Shown: positions 35,104 to 45,500, numbered from the stretch's first letter. The stretch: 64,000 bases of DNA from Corynebacterium yudongzhengii (GCF_003065405.1 NZ_CP026947.1:2294001-2358000); one strand, 5' to 3'. The notes: a model not told the origin generated them from the letters alone. A program made the numbers and translations.

Positions 35104-36342
35104 TTACTTGTAGACGGCCTGGTACTGAGCCTGGCTGTCGACGAGTGAGGTGACGTGACGTCGCATAGCGCTGACCGCAGTGGTGTGAATATTGACCATG
35201 CCGAACACGGCAACGCTATCCTGGCCGAAGCCTGCGGTCGCGCAGTCGAGGAGAGCGGTGCCGTCCTCGTCGTCCACGTCCATCGTGGTGCAGATCAGCG
35301 AGTCGTCCACTCCCTTGTTGATCAGGGCTTTGTGCACGGCGTCCTGGAGGTCCCCGTAGAGGACGATGCGGTCGAACTCGCCCAGCAGGTCCTGGGCGAC
35401 GACGTTGACGAACATGGTGGCCCGGTCGGTGCGATCCGCGCGGTTATTCAGTGCGTTGACCCTACGGCACTGGTTGTCCAGCTTCTTCTCCGACAGGGAG
35501 CGGTAGACCTTCGTGGTCGACTCCCAGTCGTTCACGGCGAACATAGGGGCCCAGAAGAGGTTGCCGCCCTCCTTCCTCTCCAGGCGGGTGACCGTGGTGG
35601 TCCCCGGGTCGGGCTCGGCGGCGATCATGCCGGCAATGGCCGCCTCACGGTTGAGGTTGAGGTAGTCGATGACAGCGAGACCGACGGCAACGTTTTCCTC
35701 GAACTGGTGGTAGTTGAAGCGCTCGACGAGCTGTTCCGACTCCTCGGTGCGCTCGGCGACGATCAGGGTCGCGTTGCGCTTCTCGGCTTCGGCACGCATG
35801 ACCTCGACGATCTCAGGCTTGCGCTCGCCGGTAATCACCACGCCGTCCTGGGGGACGGTGTTGCACAAGCTGGCGGCGATCTCCTCCAGGCTATCGCCCA
35901 TCTCATCCTGGTGGTCGAGCCGCACATTCGTGATCACGCACACCGGCGAGCGCAGGATGTGGTGCTGGCAGATGTTTTGATACTTGGGCTTTACCGCCAT
36001 GCACTCGACGACCAAACCAGTGACGTGAGCATCCGCCCACTGCCGCAGGAATTCATATTGCTCGGCGATGTTGGCCGGGCCGGTGCGGCGGATCGGGTGC
36101 TCGTCGGCCTCCGTGTCGATGACACACGCATAGGTTCCAGTTGTCTTAGAGATAGTAGGCACACCGGCACCGCGCAGGGCTCCGCCAATCATCCGGGTCA
36201 CGGTCGATTTCCCTCGGATGCCGTTGACGTGCACGTTGTAATCCAGATGCGCCAAAAGGTCGGTGTGGCGGCGCTCCTTGCGGGCAAAGAAGCCCATGGA
36301 GCCGAGGGTGGCCAAACCTGCGAGGGATAAAGGAACGATCAT
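35104..36342 (-). CDS. Poly-gamma-glutamate synthase, CapB/PgsB-like
   Basis: 412-residue Mur-ligase-like amide ligase that polymerises glutamate using ATP. The P-loop GIRGKST is at residues 41-47 after a short N-terminal hydrophobic segment (PLSLAGLATLGSMGFFA). KTTGTYACVI, VVECMAVKPKYQ and ITNVRLDHQDEMG follow in the order of CapB proteins, the last being the metal/nucleotide region. It is the diagnostic gene of the cassette. Start ATG 36342, 74 bp after the gamma-glutamyltransferase gene; capC follows at 47 bp. Confidence 0.88.
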   Translation of the reverse strand: MIVPLSLAGLATLGSMGFFARKERRHTDLLAHLDYNVHVNGIRGKSTVTRMIGGALRGAGVPTISKTTGTYACVIDTEADEHPIRRTGPANIAEQYEFLRQWADAHVTGLVVECMAVKPKYQNICQHHILRSPVCVITNVRLDHQDEMGDSLEEIAASLCNTVPQDGVVITGERKPEIVEVMRAEAEKRNATLIVAERTEESEQLVERFNYHQFEENVAVGLAVIDYLNLNREAAIAGMIAAEPDPGTTTVTRLERKEGGNLFWAPMFAVNDWESTTKVYRSLSEKKLDNQCRRVNALNNRADRTDRATMFVNVVAQDLLGEFDRIVLYGDLQDAVHKALINKGVDDSLICTTMDVDDEDGTALLDCATAGFGQDSVAVFGMVNIHTTAVSAMRRHVTSLVDSQAQYQAVYK

Positions 36343-36416
36343 TTTTAGCGCAGTTTTCCTTTCCGGAATATTACGGGGTTAAAACACAAAAACAGCAGCA
36401 CAAAGACAGCGGCCCG

Positions 36417-38246
36417 CTACATTTCTCCTCCTCGAGCAAGGCCGTGCCGGCGTGGGTCGGCCGCTCCGTGGAGGCCTTCGTCGTCAAGCACGACGAAGCT
36501 CACGCCGGAATCCATCGTTTGTGTCTCCACGTCCTGGCCCCAGCGTTTTAGCAGCGTGACCTGCTTATCGAAGTCCTCGGAGTGCTTCAGCGGCGGCTCT
36601 GCCAGCACCTGGTTGCGGGAGACGGCCCCGACGGTCGGCATGAGTACCGCGGCATTCGGGTCCAGCCCCCATAAGTTCCAGGCGAGGAGGGTCTTGAGCA
36701 CGTAGGCGGGGATCTTGTTGCCCCCAGGCGAACCCAACGCGGCCATGGGCTCGCCGTTCCGGAGGACGACGACGGGGCTCATGGTCGTCTTGGGGTGCAG
36801 GCCGGCGGCGCGCTGGTTGGGGCCGCGAGTGAAGTTGGCCAAAGAGTTATTTAAAAAGAAACCGTTGACCATCAGTTTAGATCCGAACTTGGCGCCCAAG
36901 GTGGTGGTCATCGAGGCGGTGTTGCCCCGGAAATCGCGCACGCTGACCTGGGAGGTTCCTTCTTCCCAGTACTCGGCGTAGCTCGGGTTGGGAAAGCCCG
37001 GAAGGCGGCGTGGCGACGGCTCGGGAAGTGTCTCCTGCTGAGTGATCGCATCGGCCAGCTCGGCATGGTACTCGGGGTTGGTGACGATTTTCTCCCGGTA
37101 CGCCCGCGAGAGCTCCGGGTGCGGGGCGGGATCGCCCATGTAGGCATTGGCGTCGGCAAACGCGAGCCTTTCGGCCTCGCTGAGCAGGTGCGCCGCGGTC
37201 GCCCGCATTACCGGCTGGGGGCTGTCTACCTGGTAAGGAGTAAGCCGGGCCAGATCGAGGTCATCGACGATGCCGAGCACGTGGGCGGTGATCATCATGC
37301 CGGTCGCAGGCGAGGGAGAGCCGCAGACCTCTAGGTCCTGGAAGTCTTCACACAGGGCATCATCGGGCTCGACTGCGGCGGACTGGTTCTTGCGCCAATC
37401 GTCGACGAGAACCTCGGCCTGATCCTCCGCGCCGACCTGGTTTCGCAGGGAGGTCTCGGCTCGCTTATCGATTCCCTGCAAAGGCTCATCCTCGTCGATC
37501 CGCCGCGCGGTTTCTTCGACATAGTCGGCATAAGCAGAGTTGACGATGGTGTCCCCAACCTGCGGGTCATCGCCGAAGACACGGCGCACCGCGGAGTCGG
37601 TCGAGCCCAGCAGGTCCGGGTGTGCCTCGATCTCTCCGGCCAGGCGGGTATCGACGGTGTAGCCCTCCCGCGCGAGGTGCACAGCGGGTTCGGTGAGCTC
37701 GCTAAAGCTGGCGCCCGCCCCGTGGGCGGCGTGCAGGTCGCGCAAGAGGGCGTCGACGCGCGGCACCCCGACCTCACGCACGCGGGAACCGTTGCGACGC
37801 TCGCCGGTGTCCTCGGCAGGCGCGTAGACGGTGCCGTCCCAGCTCTCGACCGTGCCGGATTTATCCGCGTAGGTGACGAGCGCTCCCCCACCCGGGCCCG
37901 AGGCCGCCGGCTCGACAAGGCCCAGCACATACTGAGCTGCGACGATGGCATCGGCGGCGCTGCCGCGCTCGCGCAAGACCTCACAGGCCACGCGGGTAGC
38001 CTCAGGATGCGGCGTGACGGCCATGAACCCGTCCGCCGGCACATGCGCAGAGGTGTCCGCGGCAAACTTCTCCGGATCCTCAGAAACTAGATGAGTCTCA
38101 TAACCTGGAGTTATTCCGCAGTAGCCGGTGCCGCTGCGTGGATACAGCAGCACGGTTAACGTCGCGATAACAATGATCGCGACGAGGGCTATCCCCACCC
38201 CCATACTTAATGCATCTCTTTTTCTATAAGACACATAAAGGGACAT
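36417..38246 (-). CDS. Membrane-anchored gamma-glutamyltransferase, CapD-like role
   Basis: 609-residue N-terminal nucleophile hydrolase. One N-terminal helix (MGVGIALVAIIVIATLTVLLY, about 16-36) anchors it with the catalytic part outside. Substrate-loop motif PAASGPGGGAL near 117. The chain should cleave itself before Thr431 in EEGTSQVSVRDF, the nucleophile; the usual TTH(L/I)SV is TSQVSV here. GSPGGNKIPAYVLKTLL near 508 forms the oxyanion region. In capsule loci such an enzyme (CapD of Bacillus anthracis) cuts polyglutamate and links it to peptidoglycan; here the same is inferred from the adjacent capB and capC. Plain glutathione turnover is the alternative. Confidence 0.8.
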   Translation of the reverse strand: MSLYVSYRKRDALSMGVGIALVAIIVIATLTVLLYPRSGTGYCGITPGYETHLVSEDPEKFAADTSAHVPADGFMAVTPHPEATRVACEVLRERGSAADAIVAAQYVLGLVEPAASGPGGGALVTYADKSGTVESWDGTVYAPAEDTGERRNGSRVREVGVPRVDALLRDLHAAHGAGASFSELTEPAVHLAREGYTVDTRLAGEIEAHPDLLGSTDSAVRRVFGDDPQVGDTIVNSAYADYVEETARRIDEDEPLQGIDKRAETSLRNQVGAEDQAEVLVDDWRKNQSAAVEPDDALCEDFQDLEVCGSPSPATGMMITAHVLGIVDDLDLARLTPYQVDSPQPVMRATAAHLLSEAERLAFADANAYMGDPAPHPELSRAYREKIVTNPEYHAELADAITQQETLPEPSPRRLPGFPNPSYAEYWEEGTSQVSVRDFRGNTASMTTTLGAKFGSKLMVNGFFLNNSLANFTRGPNQRAAGLHPKTTMSPVVVLRNGEPMAALGSPGGNKIPAYVLKTLLAWNLWGLDPNAAVLMPTVGAVSRNQVLAEPPLKHSEDFDKQVTLLKRWGQDVETQTMDSGVSFVVLDDEGLHGAADPRRHGLARGGEM

Positions 38247-38399
38247 TAATGCATTACCCAGAATAATGCCAAGAGGTGTTCAGCCTGTTTGAGCCGGGGC
38301 GTTACCGCTCGTGGCGAGCGGTGTGCCCGTTTCGACTATGGGCCGCCCTGCAGGCCAGCCCCCTTCCCACAGGTCACGACGGGTTAATGTGTACACTCG

Positions 38400-38419
38400 A
38401 ACTAAGGGTCCCCTTAGTT
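38400..38419. promoter_or_regulatory. 20-bp palindrome AACTAAGGG-TC-CCCTTAGTT
   Basis: Perfect 9-bp arms with a 2-bp centre, 154 bp upstream of the gamma-glutamyltransferase start. A tight centre favours a protein-binding operator over an RNA hairpin; however TTTTC follows on the plus strand, so a small terminator is possible. The regulator is unknown. Confidence 0.4.
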
Positions 38420-38607
38420 TTCTGGAGGGGTAGCACCGCGGCGGAAATGAGGGAATTCACAGTTTTGTGGGGGTGGGGTGCGTGGGGGCGGGCCGACCGA
38501 CGCGAGAGCCCGCTCGGCCGAACGAACGCTACCGCCACCATGACTTCCGGCCCGCCTCAGCCCCTCCCAAAGACCTAGCGCGCCATTCCCCGCACCTTTC
38601 CGCTTCA

Positions 38608-38697
38608 TCGAAATCAGTAGCCCCCAAAGGAGTCCCACGAAGTCGAAATCAGGACTCCTTTCTATACTCCTCCTTTCGACCTCGCGAGCGCGAAAGC
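38608..38697 (+). repeat. Dispersed intergenic repeat, family B, copy 1
   Basis: About 90 bp that aligns with 45963-46049: shared blocks TCGAAA-CAGT, CCCC-AAAGGAGT, CC-TTTCTATA, TTTCGACC and AGCGCG occur in the same order and spacing. It contains internal inverted pieces (TCGAAA and TTTCGA), so it could fold. Confidence 0.65.
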
Positions 38698-38759
38698 ACA
38701 AAACCCCAGCTCACAGGCCCGGCCAGGCCCGACCAGAACAGGCCAGAACCGGCCAGAAC

Positions 38760-40463
38760 CTACCCACACCGCACGATCGGCTGCGGATCGTAGACGGTGG
38801 TCTGGGTTTCGCGGGAGATTTCGTTGCCGTCGAGATCCGAGATCACGCGGGTATCCGAGGTGGTGAAGCCCTTGTTGCCGCTCGAGGGGATACAGTCGTC
38901 GCCACTGATGCGGCGCTCGTCCGGCTCGGTGTAGGCCCAGCGCCCGCCGTCGATGGATTCGACGTTGACTTCCTTCACGCCGCGGATCTTTACCGTGATG
39001 GAGTTCGAGCCCATCTCGGTGTCGATGCGCACCGGGTTCGAGTTGGAGTTGCGGAACACCAAATCGATCGCGCCCTCGTAGAGGGTGGCTTCGCGGCCGG
39101 CCGGGTAGCGGGGGATATAGTAGCTGTGCGGGGTGTGCGCCACGTCCTCCATGCCGGCGAAGTAGGTGGCGTTGTACAAGGTGGTGGCGAACTGGGAGAT
39201 GCCTCCACCAACGGCGGTGCCAGCCCGGCCGTTTTCAATCGTGCCGCCCTCGACATAGCCCTGGGCGGTACCACGCGGACCGGTGAACTGGTTCACCGAG
39301 AACGTCTCACCCGGGTTCACGATCACCCCGTTGATCTGGTTGGCGATCACCGCGATGTTCTGGCCGGAGGTCTGGCTGAAGTCGCTGGTGGTAAACTCAC
39401 CGATGACCTGGTCGAAGGTGGCGTTTTCGGCCTCTTCGGTGGTGTATTCGGCCGGCTTGTCCTTGTAGGCGGCGTCCCATTCGCGGTCGGCGTCACCGAC
39501 GACGCGGGCAGAGAAGTCTTCCATGGTGACCTCCCAGTCGATGACGCGGCCGTCCTCGTGCGGCACGACGGAGCCGTCCTGGTTCAGCTTGGCGTTTTGC
39601 GGCGGGGTTTCGGTCTCCGCGAGCTGCTCGGCGAAGATCGCCTGGGCGGCCTCGTCGTTGACGTTGATGTCGATGGTCTCGCCGGCGTTTTCGGTGCTGA
39701 TGACCTCGCCGAGGCGCTCCTGCGGGATCACCCCGTCGCCGCCTTCGCCGTGGATGGTCAGCGGGCCGTCGAGAGCCTCGCCGAGTGGGCCGTCGATGGT
39801 GGCGGTGATGACGTCGTCGTTAATCCGCGGCTCCACTACCTGCGGTTCGACCTCGACGCCTTCGGGATCCAGCCAGTTCTCGGTGACCTTGAGGTGCAGC
39901 TCTTCGCGTTCGACGGTCTGCCCGTTGACCGGGTCCTTGGTGACGGGCTTACCGTTCTCGATGGTCACGGCGCCGTCTTCGGCCTCGGTGGAAAGCTCCT
40001 CGGTCACGCGGTCGAGCTCCGGAGAGAGCGCCTGCTCGTCGGTCTGCGAGACCACCGGCACCTCCTGCGAGCTGAGCAGCCCGCGCAGCCGCTCGATCGG
40101 GTTGGCGGATTCCTCGCCGGCCTGGGCGATGGTGGCCTGCCAGTCGATGCTCAGGCCCGCCTCGGCGGGGATGAGCTGGCTGGACTCCTCGCCCGCGGCG
40201 ACGGTGACGGGGTCGGTTTCGACGCCGCCGAGCTCGGTGCGCAGCTTCTCCTCGGCCTCGGCATGAGACATGCCGCCGATCTCTACTCCCCCGACGGTGG
40301 TGCCGCGGGGGACGTTGTCCTTGTTGGACAGGTAGTCCCAGGCATACAGGCCCCCGAGGATCACGGTCAGGCCCACGATGGAGCCGAGCACGATCGCAGC
40401 TACCCGCCGTCCACTTGAGGTATTTCCAGGCTGATTCACAACCCTAGGGTAACTGCATTCCAC
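38760..40463 (-). CDS. VanW-family secreted/membrane protein
   Basis: 567-residue protein with one N-terminal membrane helix (AAIVLGSIVGLTVILGGLYAW) and an extracytoplasmic body. Two peptidoglycan-binding-type repeats precede a C-terminal VanW domain with SQTSGQNIAVIANQINGVIVNPGETF, GGGISQFATTLYNATYFAG and the HSYYIPRYPAGREAT block. VanW proteins accompany peptidoglycan-modifying genes, but their activity is unknown. Start is unsure: GTG 40463 or GTG 40439, neither with a strong ribosome site. Downstream of the GH3 lipoprotein gene by 34 bp, so possibly one transcript acting on the wall. Confidence 0.8.
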   Translation of the reverse strand: MECSYPRVVNQPGNTSSGRRVAAIVLGSIVGLTVILGGLYAWDYLSNKDNVPRGTTVGGVEIGGMSHAEAEEKLRTELGGVETDPVTVAAGEESSQLIPAEAGLSIDWQATIAQAGEESANPIERLRGLLSSQEVPVVSQTDEQALSPELDRVTEELSTEAEDGAVTIENGKPVTKDPVNGQTVEREELHLKVTENWLDPEGVEVEPQVVEPRINDDVITATIDGPLGEALDGPLTIHGEGGDGVIPQERLGEVISTENAGETIDINVNDEAAQAIFAEQLAETETPPQNAKLNQDGSVVPHEDGRVIDWEVTMEDFSARVVGDADREWDAAYKDKPAEYTTEEAENATFDQVIGEFTTSDFSQTSGQNIAVIANQINGVIVNPGETFSVNQFTGPRGTAQGYVEGGTIENGRAGTAVGGGISQFATTLYNATYFAGMEDVAHTPHSYYIPRYPAGREATLYEGAIDLVFRNSNSNPVRIDTEMGSNSITVKIRGVKEVNVESIDGGRWAYTEPDERRISGDDCIPSSGNKGFTTSDTRVISDLDGNEISRETQTTVYDPQPIVRCG

Positions 40464-40497
40464 CTAAAAACCAGAACTGGAGCTATCCAGCACCGAC

Positions 40498-41664
40498 TTA
40501 GACGCCTGCCCAATAGAGCTGCAGCTGTAGGCGGTGGGCGGCCTCGTCGATACGCCGCTCGGGGATACGCCCGCTCTCGACGGCGTGCTGTACAGCGTCG
40601 ATGGCTTCTGCCACCTGCGCGCCCGAGGACCACAGCGCCTGGTCGGCGCCGGCTTCGATGGCGGTGGTCACAGCATCCGGCAGGGAGAAGATATCGGAGA
40701 TCGCGCGCATGCCCGATAAGTCGTCGGTGTAGACGAGGCCCGAGAACTTCCGGCCGCCGGGATAGTCGCCGGTGCGCAGCAGCTGGTAGGCGATGCCGTC
40801 CAGGGTGGAGGGCAGGCCGTCGGCACCCAAACCCGGCACCACCATGTGCCCCATCATCACCGCGGCTGGGCGCCGGGCCAGCGCCGTGGCGAAAGGCGGC
40901 AGGTCCAAGGAATAGAGCTCCTCCAGAGGCGGGGTGATCGCCTGGGTGTAGTGGGTATCGCCGGAAGCGCGCCCGTGGCCGGGAAAGTGCTTGTACACGG
41001 GTGCCACGCCGGCGGAGTTGAGGCCCTCGGCGAAGGCTGCGCCGAATCTCCCCACGACCGTGGGGTCCGGGGAAAACGAGCGATCGCCGATGACGTCGAG
41101 CGCGGCGACGTCGATATCTAAGACCGGCGCGAAGTCCACCGTCACCCCGTGCCGACGCAGCGAAAGCCCAATCGTGTAGCCAGTATCGCGCACCAGGTCC
41201 GTATCCCCCGTGGCCGCGAGCTCGCGCGCCGAAGGAAAAGACCCCAGCACCTGCTGATGGCGCTGCACGCGACCGCCCTCGAAGTCGATGGAGGTGGCAA
41301 ACCGATGCCCGGCCTCATGCCGCAGCGCGGCGAGATCCCGGCCCGGCTCGTAGAGCAGGCGAGGATCAGCCCAGCTGGCGACGAATAAGCCACCCACCCC
41401 TTCGGCGAGTTTCGCCCGGGCGTCGTCGGCGTTGCGCACGCCGACGTGCATGAGCGAGGCGATCCGGGCGCGCAGATCCGCCGGCACCCGCTGGCGGGCG
41501 ATCTCCTCGGGGCTGGGTGGCGGCGCCGGCTCCGTAGAGGAGGTCGACGGGGGTGTGGAGGCGGAAGGGTGGGCGTCGTCAGGCTTTTCTTCAGGGCGTG
41601 AGCAGGCGGCCATCCCGGCGGCGGCCGCCGTGGTGGCGAGAAGGAAACGTCGTCTACTGGTCAT
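40498..41664 (-). CDS. Glycoside hydrolase family 3 lipoprotein, LpqI/NagZ-like beta-N-acetylglucosaminidase
   Basis: 388-residue exported GH3 enzyme that probably removes GlcNAc from cell-wall fragments. The signal is MTSRRRFLLATTAAAAGMAAC, twin-arginine with a lipobox at MAAC. Catalytic-domain motifs: the NagZ signature YKHFPGHGRASGDTH near 205, which holds the catalytic His loop, DFEGGRVQRH near 118, and MMGHMVVPGL near 245. ATG 41664 follows GAGGTG. From memory the mycobacterial homologue, LpqI, also lies beside aftD. Confidence 0.87.
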   Translation of the reverse strand: MTSRRRFLLATTAAAAGMAACSRPEEKPDDAHPSASTPPSTSSTEPAPPPSPEEIARQRVPADLRARIASLMHVGVRNADDARAKLAEGVGGLFVASWADPRLLYEPGRDLAALRHEAGHRFATSIDFEGGRVQRHQQVLGSFPSARELAATGDTDLVRDTGYTIGLSLRRHGVTVDFAPVLDIDVAALDVIGDRSFSPDPTVVGRFGAAFAEGLNSAGVAPVYKHFPGHGRASGDTHYTQAITPPLEELYSLDLPPFATALARRPAAVMMGHMVVPGLGADGLPSTLDGIAYQLLRTGDYPGGRKFSGLVYTDDLSGMRAISDIFSLPDAVTTAIEAGADQALWSSGAQVAEAIDAVQHAVESGRIPERRIDEAAHRLQLQLYWAGV

Positions 41665-41754
41665 ACCCACCTCGCAGGGTTTCAGTCCACCACTGTAACA
41701 GTGTGCCTACACTGGGATGCACACCTGCGCCCCCAAGGGAGGATTTACAAGACA

Positions 41755-42282
41755 GTGACCGATTCCACCCTGACCATTCTCATCGCCTTCGACGGTACCT
41801 GGAGGGCGCGGCGCGCTCTCGAGCAGGCAGCGCGCTTCCTGCGCCCCGGCGCCGTCGAGCTGATCACCGCCTGGGAGCCGGTAACCCGGCAGACCGCCCG
41901 TGCGCTGGGCCGGACCGGGTTGCCGCAGACCACGGTCGAGCTCGAGTACGACGACCACGACGCCGCCCAGACCCACGCCCGCGCAGCCCTCGAAGAGGGG
42001 GTCACGCTGGCCGGGGACCTCGGGATCAAGGCGCGCGCCCACCTCGTCGAGACCTCCGGGACCACCGCCCAAGCCATCATCGACGCGGCGAAGGAGCTGG
42101 ATGTGGACGTGATTGTCGTCGGCACCCGGGGCCTGAGCGGCGTGCGCTCGTGGTTCAACACCTCGACCGCGGAGCAGCTCATGCAAAACGGGGGCCTGCC
42201 GGTGTTCGTCGTCCCGCCCGCCGAGGACGAAGAGCAGCCGGAAGACGGCGACGATCACGACACCCCACTGAGCGCGTTCTAG
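41755..42282 (+). CDS. Universal stress protein, single domain
   Basis: 175-residue UspA-type protein. The domain opens LTILIAFDGTWRARRALEQAA and closes with the nucleotide motif VVGTRGLSGVRSWFNTSTAEQLM, matching G-x2-G-x9-G(S/T), so ATP binding is likely. The C-terminal 20 residues are strongly acidic (EDEEQPEDGDDHD). GTG 41755 is used, with GGGAGG about 12 bases upstream; no ATG is available near the domain start. Divergent from the GH3 gene. Confidence 0.85.
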   Translation: MTDSTLTILIAFDGTWRARRALEQAARFLRPGAVELITAWEPVTRQTARALGRTGLPQTTVELEYDDHDAAQTHARAALEEGVTLAGDLGIKARAHLVETSGTTAQAIIDAAKELDVDVIVVGTRGLSGVRSWFNTSTAEQLMQNGGLPVFVVPPAEDEEQPEDGDDHDTPLSAF

Positions 42283-42316
42283 CTTTTCTCGCGTCCCACC
42301 TGGTACTATTCCCCTC

Positions 42317-42514
42317 ATGGCCTATGAAACGGATTCGCTCAACCGCCGCACCCTCGGCCCCGTCGTGGCCAGTGCGGTCGTCGGCGTCGCACTCGGCGTC
42401 GTCGGCGTGATCGGCGTCTCCCTGTTCTCGGGGCAGAACACGGTGCCGCAGGGCAACGCCGTCCCAGCGGAGCAGGCCCTGATGGGTAGCCCTGAGTACG
42501 GCTCCCGCGAGTAG
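42317..42514 (+). CDS. DUF2613 small membrane protein
   Basis: 65-residue protein with one membrane helix (LGPVVASAVVGVALGVVGVIGVSLF) and the exported tail NTVPQGNAVPAEQALMGSPEYG, characteristic of the DUF2613 family found just before aftD in Corynebacteriales. A conserved partner of the arabinosyltransferase is likely from position, but the function is unknown. The stop is 22 bp before the aftD start. Confidence 0.85.
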   Translation: MAYETDSLNRRTLGPVVASAVVGVALGVVGVIGVSLFSGQNTVPQGNAVPAEQALMGSPEYGSRE

Positions 42515-42536
42515 CCGCCGGCCGGGTATCACCCGC

Positions 42537-45500
42537 ATGCGCCGCGCGCAGCCCTGGCGCACAGCGCAGCGCCATCCCGCCGCCACCACCCACGTTGTCG
42601 CGTGGGTGCTTATTGCGCTGGCGATGTTTTTCCAACCGGTCGGCGAGATCGCCGCCGATACCAAGCTCGATCTCCACGTCGATCCTGCCGGCTTCCTCGC
42701 CGGGGCGCTGAGCGCCTATACCCCCAATTTCCCGCTCGGCCAGCTACAGAACCAGGCCTACGGTTACCTCTTCCCGCAGGGCGCGTTCTTCCTTCTCACC
42801 GACTTTCTTCCCGACTGGGTCGCCCAAAGGCTGTGGTGGACGATCGTCGTCGGCGTGGGCTTTTCGGGTTTTCTGCTGCTGACGCAGCGTATCGACGTCG
42901 GCAGCCACCCCTTCCGCATCATCGCCGCCGCCCTCTATGCCTTCAGTCCACGCACGCTGACCACGCTGACGGCGATCTCTTCGGAGACCTGGCCGACGAT
43001 GCTCGCCCCCTGGGTCCTGTGGGCGGTGCTCTCCCCGCGCCTCGATGTGCGCGCGCTCGCCGCGGCTATCGTGCCGGTGGCGCTCATGGGCGCGGTCAAC
43101 GCCACCGCCACGGCGTTCGCCTGCCTGCCGGCGGCAATCGCGCTGCTCTGGCGCATCGCAAGGCCGTGCGCCGAGGCCTCTCGTGGACGTGCCGCCGGGT
43201 TCGCGCTGGCCTGGCTGGCCGGCTGCGCGCTGGTGAGCCTGTGGTGGATCGGCCCGCTTTTGGTGCTCGGGCGCTACGCGCCGCCGTTTACGGACTTCAT
43301 CGAATCCGCGTTCGTGACCAACCGGTGGTTGAACCTCGGCGAGATCCTGCGCGGCACCACCAGCTGGTCCCCGTTTGCCGACGCCGAACGCCGCGCCGGC
43401 CTGCTTTTAGTCAGCGAACCGGTGCTGGTGCTCGTGACCATGGCGATCGCCGCCGCCGGCCTGGCCGGGCTGTGCCGGCGCCGCCTGCCCGCCCGCGGGT
43501 TGTGGCTGGTTCTGCTCGCCGCCGGGGTGGCGATCCTCGGCGCCGCCCACGGGCCTGCCGCCGGCGCCTGGCTGGAGTTTCTGGACACCTCGGGCGCCCC
43601 ACTACGCAACCTGCACAAGGCCGACCCGCTGGTGCGCCTGCCGCTCATGGTGGGGCTCGCGCACCTCGGCACCCACCTGGCGCTGCCCGCCACGCGCGCG
43701 GCGCTGGGGCAGCCGGGCCGTCGGCACGCGGGCGCCGTCATGGTGGTGCTCGTGGGGCTCGCGGCGATCAGCCCGGTGTTCTCCGGGCGGCTTTTGCCTC
43801 TGGGCACGTGGTCGCAGACCCCGCAGCACTGGGTGGAGGCTACCGCGCACCTCAACGAGCACGCCGCCGGCACGCGCAGCCTCATCGTGCCGCAGGCCTC
43901 GTTCGCGCGGCAGGAGTGGGGCTGGACGCGCGACGAGCCGGCGCAGCCGCTTCTCGACGTCCCGTGGGCCGTCCGTGACGCCATCCCGCTGGTCACGCCC
44001 GAAGCGATTCGGGGTCTCGACGGGGTGATGAGCGTCCTCGAAGACCACCCGGAGCGCGCCGGCGACGTTCTGCCCGCGCTCGGGATCGGGGCGGTGCTCG
44101 TGCGCCACGACTTAGACGACGACCACGTGGCCGGTGCGGACATCGACGCCGAGGCGCTCGCCGAGGCCCCGGGCTCGGAGGTGGCACGCTTCGGCGACGG
44201 GCAGCTGGAGATCATCACCTTCGCCGCCGATCGGCGCGGTTTCCTCACCGAGGCGGCTCCCGTCACGGTGGCCGGCGGCGGCGAGTCGGTGGCGGTGCTC
44301 GACGCACTGACCGGTTTTCGCCCCCGCGAACTGGTGGCCGAGGACGCGGAGATCGTCACCGATACGCCGATGCTCGCGACGCGGAACTACGGCACGGTCG
44401 ACGAAGCGATCTCCGCGCCACTGGCGGATCGCGCCGAAGGTGCCGACGTACGCAACCACGTCCCCGACTACCCCTCGACGAGCCCGCGTACCGCCGTCGT
44501 GGAGCACGGTGGTGCGGTGCGCGCCTCATCGTCGGCCGCCCAGGCCACGAGCCTCGGCGGGGCAGACCCGGCGCGCTCGGTGACCGCAGCCGTCGACGGC
44601 TCCGAGCAGACCGCCTGGTGGCCCGCCCCCGGCGAGACCGCCGGCGAGTGGATCGAGCTCAGCGGCGATTTCACAGGCCAGGAGCGGGTGCGCATCACCG
44701 CGAACCAGGACGCCGAGCTCGTCGCCTCCACCGCCCCACTTGCCGACGACCCACCTCGCACCACCCTCGACATCCCCGCCGGCGAGTCCCGGGAGGTGGT
44801 GGTCCCAGGGCCTGCGACCGGCACGATCCGGCTGACCATCGCCTCCGACAACCCGGTGGGCCTGCAGGAGATCGAGGTGGAGGGCCACGACATTGAGCGC
44901 GTCGTCACCGTACCCGATACCTCCCCGAACGTGCGGATGTTCGTGCTGCAGCGCCTGATCGTCGACACGGGCGTGCTCATCCGCGACATCACCGCCCCCC
45001 GCGAGATGACCGTCACCGTGGATGCGGACACCGACGTCACCATCGATGGCGAGACCTACTCCCCCGGCGACGAGCTCACCCTGGCCCCCGGCACGCACCG
45101 CGTGGAATCCGAGGCCGAGTGGGTCACGCTCACCGAGCCAGGCTTTGCCCCTGCGCCCGCCACCGAGCGCCTCACCGGCCGGCACATCGAGGCATCAGAT
45201 ACCGAGCGCATCGTCTTCCCCGGGCTGTCGGCCAACGAGGGTCTGCGCGCGCGTATCGACGACCACCCCCTCACCCCCACCACCATCGGCGCCGGCATGC
45301 AGGGCTTCGTGGTGCCCGCCGGCGTCGGCGGCGAGCTCCAGCTGAGCTTCGCCGGCGATTACGCCTACCGCGGCGCGCTGTTCATCGGCGGCGGCATCGG
45401 CATCCTGGTGCTGCTGGCCTGCCTGGGGGTGCTTGGCATTCGCGTGACGACGACCCGTCGCTTCACTTACGGCCTCCACGATCAAGCGCCGGGGCTGGGC

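Larger units (their letters stand above)
38247..38759. other. 513-bp gene-free region upstream of the poly-glutamate cassette
   Basis: No convincing gene. It holds a hairpin ACCGCTC-GTGGC-GAGCGGT (38304-38322), a 20-bp palindrome (38400-38419) and one copy of dispersed repeat family B (38608-38697). The promoter of the gamma-glutamyltransferase gene must lie at its left end, where the sequence is AT-richer (aaagggacattaatgcatta). Confidence 0.7.

Noticed and set aside
33927..38759. Direct repeat of the tRNA-Gly 3' end as att site of the poly-glutamate island
   Set aside because: I searched by eye around 38.2-38.8 kb and found no copy of the GATTCCCGTCGCCGGC segment, and no integrase gene is present.
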